A DNA stretch of 46,046 nt. Origin: Verrucomicrobiales bacterium (GTDB lineage: Bacteria; Verrucomicrobiota; Verrucomicrobiae; Limisphaerales; UBA1100). Positions within the stretch are counted from its first letter, which is position 1; every line of letters begins with the position of its first letter. The stretch spans positions 22,589 through 68,634 of the forward strand of contig PBLV01000023.1 in NCBI GenBank assembly GCA_002721895.1. Reading direction: 5' to 3'. The notes beneath the pieces were generated by a model. The model was not told the origin of the DNA, searched no databases, and was given only the letters and a program-made list of their open reading frames with translations. The translations under genes and the position numbers were made by a program. This document shows, piece by piece, positions 9,227 through 17,275 of the stretch.

Positions 9227-9255
9227 AATATGGTGGCGAACCTGTCCAAAGTCAA
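9227..9255 (-). promoter_or_regulatory. Probable sigma-70 promoter of rpoD
   Basis: On the minus strand TTGACT (9250-9255) and CATATT (9227-9232) are separated by exactly 17 bases. They lie about 33 bases upstream of the rpoD ATG, leaving a ~25-base leader with CAGGG near the start codon. The sequence just after the -35 (TTGGACAG) recurs after the -35 of the small exported-protein gene at 29050. Prediction only. Confidence 0.55.
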
Positions 9256-9346
9256 GGGGCGCAGAGCACTTTTTTTGACTTTTTTTTCACAAGTTCCTCC
9301 CTATTTAAGATGGTTTTGACGCCCGCCTTGTTCGCGCCAATCCGAG

Positions 9347-9400
9347 ATTGTGAAATTTTTCACAATATCTCTTGACCCTCATCCGGCCCCTCTCTACCCT
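9347..9400 (+). promoter_or_regulatory. Palindrome and probable promoter upstream of the nuo operon
   Basis: A 20-base palindrome at 9347-9366, ATTGTGAAAT/TTTTCACAAT (9-bp arms, 2-base centre), ends five bases before a -35-like TTGACC (9372-9377). A weak -10-like TACCCT (9395-9400) follows after 17 bases, and nuoB starts at 9433. A dyad at this position suits a dimeric regulator of complex I expression. Which protein binds is unknown. Confidence 0.45.
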
Positions 9401-9432
9401 CAATTCACTGCCGATCTTGCGGATTTTTCCAT

Positions 9433-9942
9433 ATGAGTGCGACCACGGAAATTGGCTACAACACGAAAATCGAGGGGGATGTCGTCCATACCCAACTCGA
9501 CGCGGCGCTCAATTGGTTTCGCAAAAATTCGCTGTGGCCGATGCCGATGGGGCTGGCTTGCTGCGGGATCGAGCTGATGGCGGCGGGTTGCAGCCGGTTC
9601 GACATCTCGCGGTTCGGGTCGGAGGTGATGCGGTTTTCGCCGCGGCAATCGGACGTGATGATCGTCGCCGGCACGGTCACTTACAAGATGGCGCTGGCGG
9701 TGAAGCGCATTTACGACCAAATGGCCGAGCCCAAGTGGGTGATCGCCATGGGTGCCTGCGCGAGCACGGGGGGGATGTACCGCAGCTACGCGGTGTTGCA
9801 GGGGGTGGACCGGATCATCCCGGTGGACGTGTACATCGCCGGCTGCCCGCCGCGGCCGGAAGCGCTGCTGGAAGGGTTGATGAAACTGCAAGCGCAGGTG
9901 GAGACCGAGCCGGTGGGCAAGGCCATCGTGCCGGCTGCGTGA
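9433..9942 (+). CDS. nuoB: NADH-quinone oxidoreductase subunit B
   Basis: A 169-residue peripheral-arm subunit of complex I that holds the terminal iron-sulfur cluster N2, next to the quinone site. The four ligand cysteines are visible: the tandem pair in [14 protein letters not shown], one in [12 protein letters not shown], and one in [16 protein letters not shown]. The length is normal. It is the first nuo gene here; nuoA, normally directly upstream, is absent, and the upstream neighbour is the divergent rpoD. nuoC follows after 11 bases. Confidence 0.97.
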   Translation: MSATTEIGYNTKIEGDVVHTQLDAALNWFRKNSLWPMPMGLACCGIELMAAGCSRFDISRFGSEVMRFSPRQSDVMIVAGTVTYKMALAVKRIYDQMAEPKWVIAMGACASTGGMYRSYAVLQGVDRIIPVDVYIAGCPPRPEALLEGLMKLQAQVETEPVGKAIVPAA

Positions 9943-9953
9943 TTTTACAAGCC

Positions 9954-10541
9954 ATGACCTCCCGCAAACTCGCGCAACAACTTCGCCAACACCTCGGCGA
10001 TGGCCTTTCCAAGCCGGAGGAGTTTCGCGGCGAGACGACGGTGGCGCTGGCGGACCCCGCGCGCATTGTCGAGGCATGCCGGTTTGCGAAGGAGGAGCTG
10101 GGGTTTGATTATCTCGTTGATCTCTCGACGGTGGATCATTACGGCGATGATCCGCGCTTCGAGGTGGTTTATGAATTGTACGGCATCGGGCACGGCTGCC
10201 ATCTCCGTTTAAAAACGCGCGTCAGCGAAGAGGCCGGCGAGCTGCCGAGTGTCACCGGCGTGTGGCGCACGGCCGACTGGCACGAGCGCGAAGCGTACGA
10301 CATGATGGGCGTCAAGTTCACCGGCCACCCAAACCTCACGCGCATTCTCATGTGGGAAGGCTACCCGCACTTTCCGCTGCGCAAGGATTTCCCGCTGGAA
10401 GGCAAGACCACCGACGCGCCCGACGTGGCCTTCAGCGAGCCCGCGCCGATGGACGGCGGCCCGTTTGTCACCGTCGCCGGCGGCGAGGACACCATCGCCC
10501 GCGAACCGCGCCGCCGCAACCCGGAGGACTGGCAGGAATGA
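9954..10541 (+). CDS. nuoC: NADH-quinone oxidoreductase subunit C
   Basis: A 195-residue peripheral-arm subunit (30-kDa family) that packs against NuoD at the Q module. The family signature is intact: WHEREAYDMMGVKFTGHPNL, followed by RILMWEGYPHFPLRKDFPLE. The frame is open far upstream through nuoB, but the ATG at 9954, just after the nuoB stop, gives the proper N-terminus (MTSRKLAQQL). It is a separate NuoC, not a NuoCD fusion. An 83-base gap with a strong palindrome separates it from nuoD. Confidence 0.95.
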   Translation: MTSRKLAQQLRQHLGDGLSKPEEFRGETTVALADPARIVEACRFAKEELGFDYLVDLSTVDHYGDDPRFEVVYELYGIGHGCHLRLKTRVSEEAGELPSVTGVWRTADWHEREAYDMMGVKFTGHPNLTRILMWEGYPHFPLRKDFPLEGKTTDAPDVAFSEPAPMDGGPFVTVAGGEDTIAREPRRRNPEDWQE

Positions 10542-10554
10542 TTTTAACGCCCCA

Positions 10555-10617
10555 CGTGCTGCCGGCATCTTGCCGGCAGAATCCCCGCCCCCCTGCCGGC
10601 AAGATGCCGGCAGCACG
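10555..10617. repeat. Perfect 25-bp inverted repeat between nuoC and nuoD
   Basis: Arms 10555-10579 and 10593-10617 are exact reverse complements around a 13-base C-rich loop. Each arm carries TGCCGGC twice in the form TGCCGGCATCTTGCCGGCA. It fills almost the whole nuoC-nuoD gap and would form a very stable RNA hairpin in the operon transcript. A diverged copy of one arm is at 4115-4139, so this is probably a dispersed REP-like element rather than a dedicated terminator. No U-tract follows. Confidence 0.85.
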
Positions 10618-10624
10618 CTAACCC

Positions 10625-11866
10625 ATGCCCGCAACCACTGACATCGAGATTCGCGAACCCGCGGCCCGCGCAGCGGATGAACTGCGTGATGTCGGCGGCG
10701 AGAAGATGGTGCTCAACATGGGTCCGTCGCATCCCGCCACGCACGGGGTGTTGCGGCTGAAGATTGAACTGGACGGCGAGACGATCCTCACCGCGCAGCC
10801 GGACGTCGGCTACCTGCATCGCGGCGACGAGAAGATCGCCGAGAACATGACCTACACCCAGTTCATCCCCTACACCGACCGCCTCGACTACCTCGCCCCG
10901 CTGGCCAACAACGTCCACTACGCGCTGGCCGTTGAGAAGCTGCTGGGCGTCGACGGCCAACTGCCCGAACGCTGCCAGTACATCCGCGTCATCTGCTGCG
11001 AGCTGGCGCGCGTCTCCGCCCACCTGCTGGGCCTCGGCGCCTTCGCGATGGACACCGGCGCGTTCACCGTCTTCCTGCACACCTTCACGGAGCGCGAGAA
11101 AATTTATTACCTCATCGAGGCGCTCACCGGCGCGCGGTTCACCACCACCTACACGCGCATCGGCGGCCTTTCGCGCGACCTGCCCGAGGGCTGGACCGGT
11201 GAACTTAAAAAGTTTCTCGACGAGGTGGAGCACAATTTTGACGAGACCGAGAAGCTGCTCACGCGCAACCCCATCTTCCTTGACCGCACGCGCGACGTGG
11301 GCGTGATCAGCCGCGAGGAGGCCATCGACTTCGGCCTCTCCGGCCCCAACCTGCGCGGCAGCGGCGTCGATCACGACCTGCGCAAAGCCCATCCGTACCT
11401 CGTCTACGACCGGCTCGACTTCGACGTCCCCATCGGCTCCAAGGGCGACGCCTACGACCGCTATCTCATCCGCCTGGAGGAGATGCGCCAGAGCGTCCGC
11501 ATCCTCCGCCAGTGCCTTGCCCAGCTCCCCGCCGGCCCCATCAATCTCGACGACGGCAAGATTGTGCTGCCGCAGAAGGAGAAGGTTTTAACGAGCATGG
11601 AGGAGCTGATCCACCAGTTTATCCTCGTGACGCAGGGGCAGAATGCGCCCGCCGGCGAGGTCTATTTCGGCGGCGAGAACCCCAAGGGCGAGCTGGGATT
11701 TTACATCCACAGCAAGGGCGGTGGCACCCCGCACCGCATGAAAATCCGCGCCCCCTCCTTCGTCAACCTCAGCATCCTCAGCCACATGTTGCCGGGCCAT
11801 TTGATGGCTGACATTGTTGCCATTCTCGGCTCACTGGATTTCGTGATGGGGGAATGTGATCGATGA
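10625..11866 (+). CDS. nuoD: NADH-quinone oxidoreductase subunit D
   Basis: A 413-residue 49-kDa-family subunit forming the quinone-binding pocket with NuoB, and related to the NiFe-hydrogenase large subunit. The conserved GPSHPATHGVLRL (near residue 33) carries the quinone-site histidine loop, and YTDRLDYLAP carries the tyrosine that contacts the quinone head group. PDVGYLHRGDEKIAEN and the C-terminal FVMGECDR are also typical. Length is normal. The start follows the nuoC-nuoD palindrome directly; the stop overlaps the nuoE start (ATGA). Third-position G/C is very high, as across nuoB-K. Confidence 0.97.
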   Translation: MPATTDIEIREPAARAADELRDVGGEKMVLNMGPSHPATHGVLRLKIELDGETILTAQPDVGYLHRGDEKIAENMTYTQFIPYTDRLDYLAPLANNVHYALAVEKLLGVDGQLPERCQYIRVICCELARVSAHLLGLGAFAMDTGAFTVFLHTFTEREKIYYLIEALTGARFTTTYTRIGGLSRDLPEGWTGELKKFLDEVEHNFDETEKLLTRNPIFLDRTRDVGVISREEAIDFGLSGPNLRGSGVDHDLRKAHPYLVYDRLDFDVPIGSKGDAYDRYLIRLEEMRQSVRILRQCLAQLPAGPINLDDGKIVLPQKEKVLTSMEELIHQFILVTQGQNAPAGEVYFGGENPKGELGFYIHSKGGGTPHRMKIRAPSFVNLSILSHMLPGHLMADIVAILGSLDFVMGECDR

Positions 11867-12354
11867 GCTTTGAACCCTCCAAGTCGCTCAAGGCCGAGGT
11901 CAAGGAGCTGCTCACGCATTACCCGAAGAATGAAAAGCGCAGCGCCTCTCTGATGGTCCTGCACGCCATTCAGGAGGAGCATGGTTACGTGGAGCCGGCG
12001 GCGATGGAATGGGCCGCAGGCGAACTGGGTTTGCAGCCGATAAACCTCTACGAGTTGGTGACGTTTTACCCGATGCTGCGCGAGGCGCCGGCGGGGCGGT
12101 ATGTTTTAAAAGTGTGCCGCACGCTCAGTTGCGCGATGGCCGGCGGCATGAAGCTGCACCAGCACCTGTGCGACCGCCTGAAGCTCGACCCCCAGCAGCA
12201 CGGCCTGCAGACCAGTGCCGACGGCAAGTTTTCCGTGGAGTTCGCCGAGTGCCTCGCTAGTTGCGGCACGGGCCCGGTGATGATGTGCAACGACGACTTT
12301 CACGAGGCGGTCTCCAGCGACGAGGCCGACCAGATCATGGAGGGCTGCGAATGA
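11863..12354 (+). CDS. nuoE: NADH-quinone oxidoreductase subunit E
   Basis: A 163-residue 24-kDa-family subunit with a thioredoxin-like fold carrying the [2Fe-2S] cluster N1a in the NADH-oxidising module. The ligands are visible as CRTLSC (about residue 85) and AECLASCGTGP (about residue 127), the canonical CxxxxC...CxxxC arrangement. The N-terminal helical part includes SASLMVLHAIQEEHGYV. It overlaps nuoD by four bases. Downstream, a 137-base gap holding an oppositely oriented tRNA gene separates it from nuoF, an unusual break because nuoE and nuoF products work as a pair. Confidence 0.95.
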   Translation: MSFEPSKSLKAEVKELLTHYPKNEKRSASLMVLHAIQEEHGYVEPAAMEWAAGELGLQPINLYELVTFYPMLREAPAGRYVLKVCRTLSCAMAGGMKLHQHLCDRLKLDPQQHGLQTSADGKFSVEFAECLASCGTGPVMMCNDDFHEAVSSDEADQIMEGCE

Positions 12355-12374
12355 GGAATTCCAGTTTAAAGGAA

Positions 12375-12448
12375 TGGTTGCCCGACAAGGATTTGAACCC
12401 TGACAAACAGAACCAGAATCTGCTGTGCTACCGTTACACCATCGGGCA
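12375..12448 (-). tRNA. tRNA-Gln (anticodon CUG), antisense inside the nuo operon
   Basis: The minus strand folds as a complete tRNA: 7-bp acceptor stem TGCCCGA/TCGGGCA, 3-bp D stem GTG/CAC, and anticodon stem GCAGA/TCTGT around loop TTCTGGT with anticodon CTG. The T stem is CAGGG/CCTTG around TTCAAAT. The discriminator base is A, and an encoded CCA sits at 12375-12377. The weak U1-A72 pair and short D stem are glutamine tRNA features, agreeing with the anticodon. It lies between nuoE and nuoF, facing against the operon. Confidence 0.93.
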
Positions 12449-12491
12449 ATCGGCGGACGAATTTAGTGCATTTTAGCCGCCAGTCAAGCCC

Positions 12492-13868
12492 ATGCCCAAG
12501 GAACACCGCATCATCCTGAAGCACGCCGACGCCCCCGGCTACTCGAGCGACCTCGAGTGCTACGAGCGCCACGGCGGCTACCAGACGCTCCGGGCGGCGC
12601 TCAAGCGCAAGGCGAAGAAGGACGCCGAGGGTAACGCGCTGACCCCGCAGGCGCAGGTGCGCGAGGAGGTGAAGGCGTCCGGCCTGCGCGGCCGCGGCGG
12701 CGCGGGCTTTCCGTGCGGCGTGAAGTGGAGTTTCATCCGCCACCCCAACCCCAAGCCCGTCTACCTCATCTGCAACGCCGACGAGTCCGAGCCCGGCACG
12801 TTCAAGGACCGGCAGATCATTTACAAGGATCCGCACCAGTTGCTGGAGGGCATGATCCTCGCCTGCTGGGCCAACCACGTGAATCTTGCCTACATTTACA
12901 TCCGCGGCGAGTTCACCGAGGGCGCGCACATTTTAAACCGCGCTCTGGCCGAGGCGCGCGAGGCGGGCTATCTCGGCAAGGACATCCTCGGCAGCAGCCA
13001 CGACCTGGACATCTGGGTGCACCGCGGCGCCGGCGCGTACATCTGTGGCGAGGAGACCGGCCTCATCGAGAGCCTCGAGGGCAAGCGCGCCTACCCGCGC
13101 ATCAAGCCGCCCTACTTCCCAGCCGCCCTCGGTCTCTACATGTGCCCGACGATCGTCAACAACGTCGAAACCCTCTGCAATGTCCGACACGTCCTCGAGC
13201 TGGGCGTGGATACCTTTAAAAAACTCGGCATCCCCAAAGCCACCGGCACACGGCTCGTGAGCTTGAGCGGTGATGTGCAGCGGCCGGGCTATTACGAAAT
13301 CGAAGCGGGCAAGGTGACGCTCGGTGAACTGATCCACCACAAAAATTTCGGTGGCGGCCTGCGCGGCGGCCGGCAACTGCAAGCCATTATCCCTGGCGGC
13401 TCTTCCGCCAAAGTCTTCAAGGCCGGCGAGGTTTTTAAGCTCAAGGAAAAGGACGCCGCCGGCAACGACATGGAGAAGGAACTGGGCGTGCTAGACATTC
13501 CGTACGACTTCGACACACTGATGGCCTGCGGCAGCATGTCCGGCAGTGGCGCGATCATCGTGATGGATGATAGCCGTGACATCGTCGAGTGCCTCGCCAA
13601 CATCGCCGAGTTTTACGCCCACGAAAGCTGCGGCCAATGCACTCCCTGCCGCGAGGGCGCCCTGTGGATGAGCAAGGCACTGCATCGCATGACCCACGGC
13701 GAAGGCCGGCCCGAGGACGCCGATCAACTCCTGCACATCGCACAGAACATCCAGGGCCGCACCATCTGCGCCTTCGGCGAAGCCTGCGCGTGGCCGGTCC
13801 TGAGCTTTGTCGGCAAGTTTAAAAAGGAATTCAAGGCAAAGGCCAAGCGAAAGGAAGTGGCGGCCTGA
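12492..13868 (+). CDS. nuoF: NADH-quinone oxidoreductase subunit F
   Basis: A 458-residue 51-kDa-family flavoprotein that binds NADH, FMN and the [4Fe-4S] cluster N3. The FMN/NADH glycine-rich segment GLRGRGGAGFPCGVKW is near residue 64. It is followed by LICNADESEPGTFKDR and HRGAGAYICGEETGLIES. The N3 ligands are CGQCTPCREG (near residue 375) and the downstream cysteine in TICAFGEACAWP. The lysine-rich C-terminal tail (KAKAKRKEVAA) is slightly longer than usual. The stop and the nuoG start overlap by one base (TGATG). Confidence 0.97.
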   Translation: MPKEHRIILKHADAPGYSSDLECYERHGGYQTLRAALKRKAKKDAEGNALTPQAQVREEVKASGLRGRGGAGFPCGVKWSFIRHPNPKPVYLICNADESEPGTFKDRQIIYKDPHQLLEGMILACWANHVNLAYIYIRGEFTEGAHILNRALAEAREAGYLGKDILGSSHDLDIWVHRGAGAYICGEETGLIESLEGKRAYPRIKPPYFPAALGLYMCPTIVNNVETLCNVRHVLELGVDTFKKLGIPKATGTRLVSLSGDVQRPGYYEIEAGKVTLGELIHHKNFGGGLRGGRQLQAIIPGGSSAKVFKAGEVFKLKEKDAAGNDMEKELGVLDIPYDFDTLMACGSMSGSGAIIVMDDSRDIVECLANIAEFYAHESCGQCTPCREGALWMSKALHRMTHGEGRPEDADQLLHIAQNIQGRTICAFGEACAWPVLSFVGKFKKEFKAKAKRKEVAA

Positions 13869-15568
13869 TGCCGGCAAAGAAGACAGACACGCCCCCCGAG
13901 ACCGTCACCGTCAAGGTCGATGGCCGCGAGGTTTCGGTGCCGAAGATGACGCCGGATTGGCAGGGGGATCCCGCGCCAACGACGGTGTTGCAGGCATGCC
14001 AGCATGCGGGCGTGGAGCTGCCGCATTACTGCTACCACCCGCGGCTGCCGGTGGCGGGCAATTGCCGGATGTGCCTGGTGCACGTGGGCATGCCCGGGCG
14101 CCCGGGACCGGATGGCAAGCCGCCGATGGACGAAGACGGCACGCCGAAGATTTTCCCGATGGAGCTGCCGTATGAGCCGGGCACGGCGCGCGGGGTCATC
14201 GGCTGTGCGACGGGCATCCTGCCGGGCATGGAGATTTACGCGAGCAGCCCGGAGACGAAAGAGATGCGCGAGGCGGTGCTGGAGAGCCTGCTGGTCAACC
14301 ACCCGCTGGACTGCCCCATCTGCGACCAGGCCGGCGAGTGCAAGCTGCAGGAATACAGCGTCGAGCACGGGCAGGCGGAAAGCGAGTTTGCCGAGACCAA
14401 GGTGCACAAGCCCAAGGCCGTCGACCTCGGCCCACGCATCACGCTGGACGCCGAGCGCTGCGTCCTGTGCACGCGCTGCATCCGGTTCACCTCGGACATC
14501 GCGGACGACGACGCGCTAGGCATCGTCAACCGTGGCAGCTACAACACCATCGCCACCTTCCCCGGCAAGCCGTTTGACAACAACTACACTTTAAACACCG
14601 TGGACATCTGCCCGGTGGGCGCGTTGACGTCAAAGGATTTTCGTTTCCAAATGCGCGTGTGGTTCCTGAAAGAAACCAAAAGCCTCTGCACCGGCTGCGG
14701 TACCGGCTGCAACACGCTCATCGGCTCGCGGGAAAACAAAATGTACCGCTACGAGCCACGCGAGAACGACGCGGTGAATGCCAGCTGGATGTGCGACACG
14801 GGCCGGCTCGATTACAAGTGGATTGGCCGCGAAGACCGCTTGGGCGAGGTACTGGCCAACGGCCAGAGCGTGAGTTGGAAGAAGGCGCTAAGTGAAATTT
14901 CGGAGAAGCTTGCAGCTGTGGAAGCCGGCACGACGGCCATTATCGCCAGCGCGCGACAGACCAACGAAGAGCTGTGGCTTCTGGCTCAACTACGCAAGAA
15001 GCTAAAGGCATTTACCGACTGTGTCCCGCGTCAGGGTGAGGGCGACGGCTTGTTGGTCAATGCCGACAAGAACCCAAACAGCACCGGCGCGCGGCTCATT
15101 GGCCTGACCACCAAACGACTGGGCCTACGCCTCAAGCGAATTGCCGAGGGCATTGAGTCGGGTGATATCAGCACACTCATCGTGTTCGGCGAGGACGTCA
15201 CCAAGCACGGCATTGCACCGAAGCTGCTGCGCAAGCTAAAGCTGCTGGTGGTCAGTGATATCCTGCCCAATGCCACCACCGAACGCGCACATTACCTGCT
15301 GCCCGGCTGCGCGCACGCGGAGAAGCGCGGCAGTTTCACCAACGTGAAGGGCCGCGTACAAAAGTTCATGCAGGCACTGCAACCACCGGGCAATGCTCGC
15401 GCGGAATGGGAGTTTTTACACGAGCTAACGGCCAACGTGACCGGCGCCAATGGATTTAACAGCATCGAAGGTCTTTTTAACCAGATGGCCGCCGACGTGC
15501 CCGCCTTTCGGAAGGCAGAACTGACGTGGGCGGCGCTGGGCGACACGGGGGCCACGGTGGAGATTTGA
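13868..15568 (+). CDS. nuoG: NADH-quinone oxidoreductase subunit G (short form)
   Basis: A 566-residue iron-sulfur subunit of the N module. The N-terminal ferredoxin-like domain has the [2Fe-2S] motif CYHPRLPVAGNCRMC. The His/Cys-ligated cluster region follows (NHPLDCPICDQAGECKLQ), then CVLCTRCIRF and DICPVGAL for N4/N5. In the molybdopterin-oxidoreductase-like domain a CxxCxxxCx27C set starting at CTGCGTGC matches the extra N7 cluster. The C-terminal domain is short and ends soon after the segment LPGCAHAEKRGSFTNVKGRV. NuoG proteins are often 700-900 residues, so this is a compact version. It overlaps both neighbours by one base. Confidence 0.94.
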   Translation: MPAKKTDTPPETVTVKVDGREVSVPKMTPDWQGDPAPTTVLQACQHAGVELPHYCYHPRLPVAGNCRMCLVHVGMPGRPGPDGKPPMDEDGTPKIFPMELPYEPGTARGVIGCATGILPGMEIYASSPETKEMREAVLESLLVNHPLDCPICDQAGECKLQEYSVEHGQAESEFAETKVHKPKAVDLGPRITLDAERCVLCTRCIRFTSDIADDDALGIVNRGSYNTIATFPGKPFDNNYTLNTVDICPVGALTSKDFRFQMRVWFLKETKSLCTGCGTGCNTLIGSRENKMYRYEPRENDAVNASWMCDTGRLDYKWIGREDRLGEVLANGQSVSWKKALSEISEKLAAVEAGTTAIIASARQTNEELWLLAQLRKKLKAFTDCVPRQGEGDGLLVNADKNPNSTGARLIGLTTKRLGLRLKRIAEGIESGDISTLIVFGEDVTKHGIAPKLLRKLKLLVVSDILPNATTERAHYLLPGCAHAEKRGSFTNVKGRVQKFMQALQPPGNARAEWEFLHELTANVTGANGFNSIEGLFNQMAADVPAFRKAELTWAALGDTGATVEI

Positions 15569-16638
15569 TGGAATGGATTAACAACCTGACCCCGGCTCAG
15601 CAGTTTGCGCTGTTCAGCCTGGTGAAAATTGGCATCGCGGTGTTCGCGGTAGTGCTGCCAATGGTGGCGTACTCCGTGGTCGCCGAGCGACGCGTGTCGG
15701 CGTGGATTCAGGACCGCGTCGGGCCCAATCGCGTGGGCATTCCGTTCACCAACATCAAGCTCTGGGGGCTCGGCCAGCCGGCGGCGGACGGCGTGAAGTT
15801 CATCCTCAAGGAGGACTTCACCCCCGCGCATGTGCGCAAGGTCTACTTCTGGCTGGCGCCGGCGGTGGCGATGGTGCCGGCGCTGCTCACGCTCGCGGTC
15901 ATCCCCTTCGGCTCCAACCTCGGCTCGCAGCAGGCGGTCATCGCCGACCTCAACGTCGGCATCCTGTACACCTTCGGCATCGTCTCGCTCGGCGTGTACG
16001 GCATCGTGCTGGCCGGCTACGCGAGCAACTCCAAGTACCCCTTCCTCGGCGGCATTCGCTCCAGCGCGCAAATGATCTCCTACGAGATCGCCATGGGCAT
16101 GAGCGTCGTGCCCGTGTTCATGTTGGTAGGCGACCTCAACCTCGGCAAGGTCATCGCCTACCAAGCCGACGGCGCGTGGCTCGTCTTTAAACAACCGCTC
16201 GCCTTTGTCATTTTCCTCATCGCCGCGTTCGCGGAAACGAACCGGCTGCCGTTTGACCTGCCCGAGTCCGAGACCGAGCTGGTCGGCGGCTATCACACCG
16301 AGTACAGCTCGATGAAATTCGCTCTGTTCTTCCTCGGCGAGTACGCCGCCATGATCGCCGTCAGCGCCATGATGGTCGTGCTGTTCCTCGGCGGCTGGAC
16401 GCTCCCCGTCGCCGGTCTCAACGCCCCCGCCGAGACCCTCGCCGTAGGCCTGCTGCAGGTCGGCATTTTCATCGGCAAGCTGCTGCTCTTCATGGGCCTG
16501 TTCATCTGGGTGCGCTGGATGCTCCCGCGCTTCCGCTACGACCAGCTCATGGACATCGGCTGGAAACGCTTCGTGCCCCTCGCGCTGGCGAACATCATCG
16601 TCACCGCGATCGTGCTGTACTTTTTAAACGCGAAATAA
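15568..16638 (+). CDS. nuoH: NADH-quinone oxidoreductase subunit H
   Basis: A 356-residue membrane subunit with about eight helices that joins the peripheral arm to the membrane arm and lines the quinone entry. Family signatures are present: DRVGPNRVGIP near residue 50 and the acidic loop AETNRLPFDLPESETELVGG near residue 225. The ATG at 15568 shares its first base with the nuoG stop. Earlier in-frame codons lie inside nuoG and would add a non-family extension. One base separates it from nuoI. Confidence 0.96.
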   Translation: MEWINNLTPAQQFALFSLVKIGIAVFAVVLPMVAYSVVAERRVSAWIQDRVGPNRVGIPFTNIKLWGLGQPAADGVKFILKEDFTPAHVRKVYFWLAPAVAMVPALLTLAVIPFGSNLGSQQAVIADLNVGILYTFGIVSLGVYGIVLAGYASNSKYPFLGGIRSSAQMISYEIAMGMSVVPVFMLVGDLNLGKVIAYQADGAWLVFKQPLAFVIFLIAAFAETNRLPFDLPESETELVGGYHTEYSSMKFALFFLGEYAAMIAVSAMMVVLFLGGWTLPVAGLNAPAETLAVGLLQVGIFIGKLLLFMGLFIWVRWMLPRFRYDQLMDIGWKRFVPLALANIIVTAIVLYFLNAK

Positions 16639-16639
16639 A

Positions 16640-17275
16640 ATGGCCAAGGTTGTCAAGAGAGCCAAGCTGAGCCTGTTCGAGCGCCTGTACCTGCCGGCGC
16701 TGTGGAACGGCTTCAAGGTCACGCTGCGCCACTTTTTCTCGTGGAAAAAGTCCGGCGTCTACGCCGACAAGAACCGTGACAACCAGTTCAAGGCCACCCT
16801 CAGCTATCCCGAGGAACTCTGGACCGTGCCCGAGGGCTTCCGCGGCGCGCCCTACCTCGTCAGCGATCAGGACGGCGCCACCAAGTGCGTCAGTTGCCAG
16901 CTCTGCGAATTTGTCTGCCCGCCCAAGGCCATCCGCATCACCCCGCCCGGCGAGGACGGCGAGCCCGCCCACCGCGCCAACGCCGAGAAGATGCCCGCCG
17001 AATTCGAAATCAACATGCTCCGCTGCATCTTCTGCGGCTACTGCGAGGAAGTCTGCCCCGAGGAGGCCATCTACCTCGCCAAGGACTACTACAAAGGCTA
17101 CGACGAAAACCTCATGCGCCGCGACTACGCCCTCACCGGCCAATCCCGCGACGAGATGATCTTTAACAAGGAGAAACTCCTAGAACACGGTGGCACCCAC
17201 GCGGATCGGATCAAGAAATGGGCCAAGAAGGAAAAGGACGCCGGCGCCCAAGACACTTTCCCCGTAAACGACTAA
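16640..17275 (+). CDS. nuoI: NADH-quinone oxidoreductase subunit I
   Basis: A 211-residue subunit with two [4Fe-4S] clusters (N6a and N6b) that carry electrons toward N2. The ligand sets are CVSCQLCEFVCPPKAI (near residue 83) and CIFCGYCEEVCPEEAI (near residue 131), each a CxxCxxCxxxCP. The N-terminus (GFKVTLRHFFSWKKS) is the expected amphipathic membrane-contact helix. The lysine-rich, charged C-terminal tail is longer than in many homologues. Its stop overlaps the nuoJ start by one base (TAATG). Confidence 0.96.
   Translation: MAKVVKRAKLSLFERLYLPALWNGFKVTLRHFFSWKKSGVYADKNRDNQFKATLSYPEELWTVPEGFRGAPYLVSDQDGATKCVSCQLCEFVCPPKAIRITPPGEDGEPAHRANAEKMPAEFEINMLRCIFCGYCEEVCPEEAIYLAKDYYKGYDENLMRRDYALTGQSRDEMIFNKEKLLEHGGTHADRIKKWAKKEKDAGAQDTFPVND

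Noticed and set aside
15292..16296. 334-residue minus-strand frame over nuoG/nuoH
   Set aside because: His/Glu/Val-rich shadow translation of strongly conserved complex I genes.
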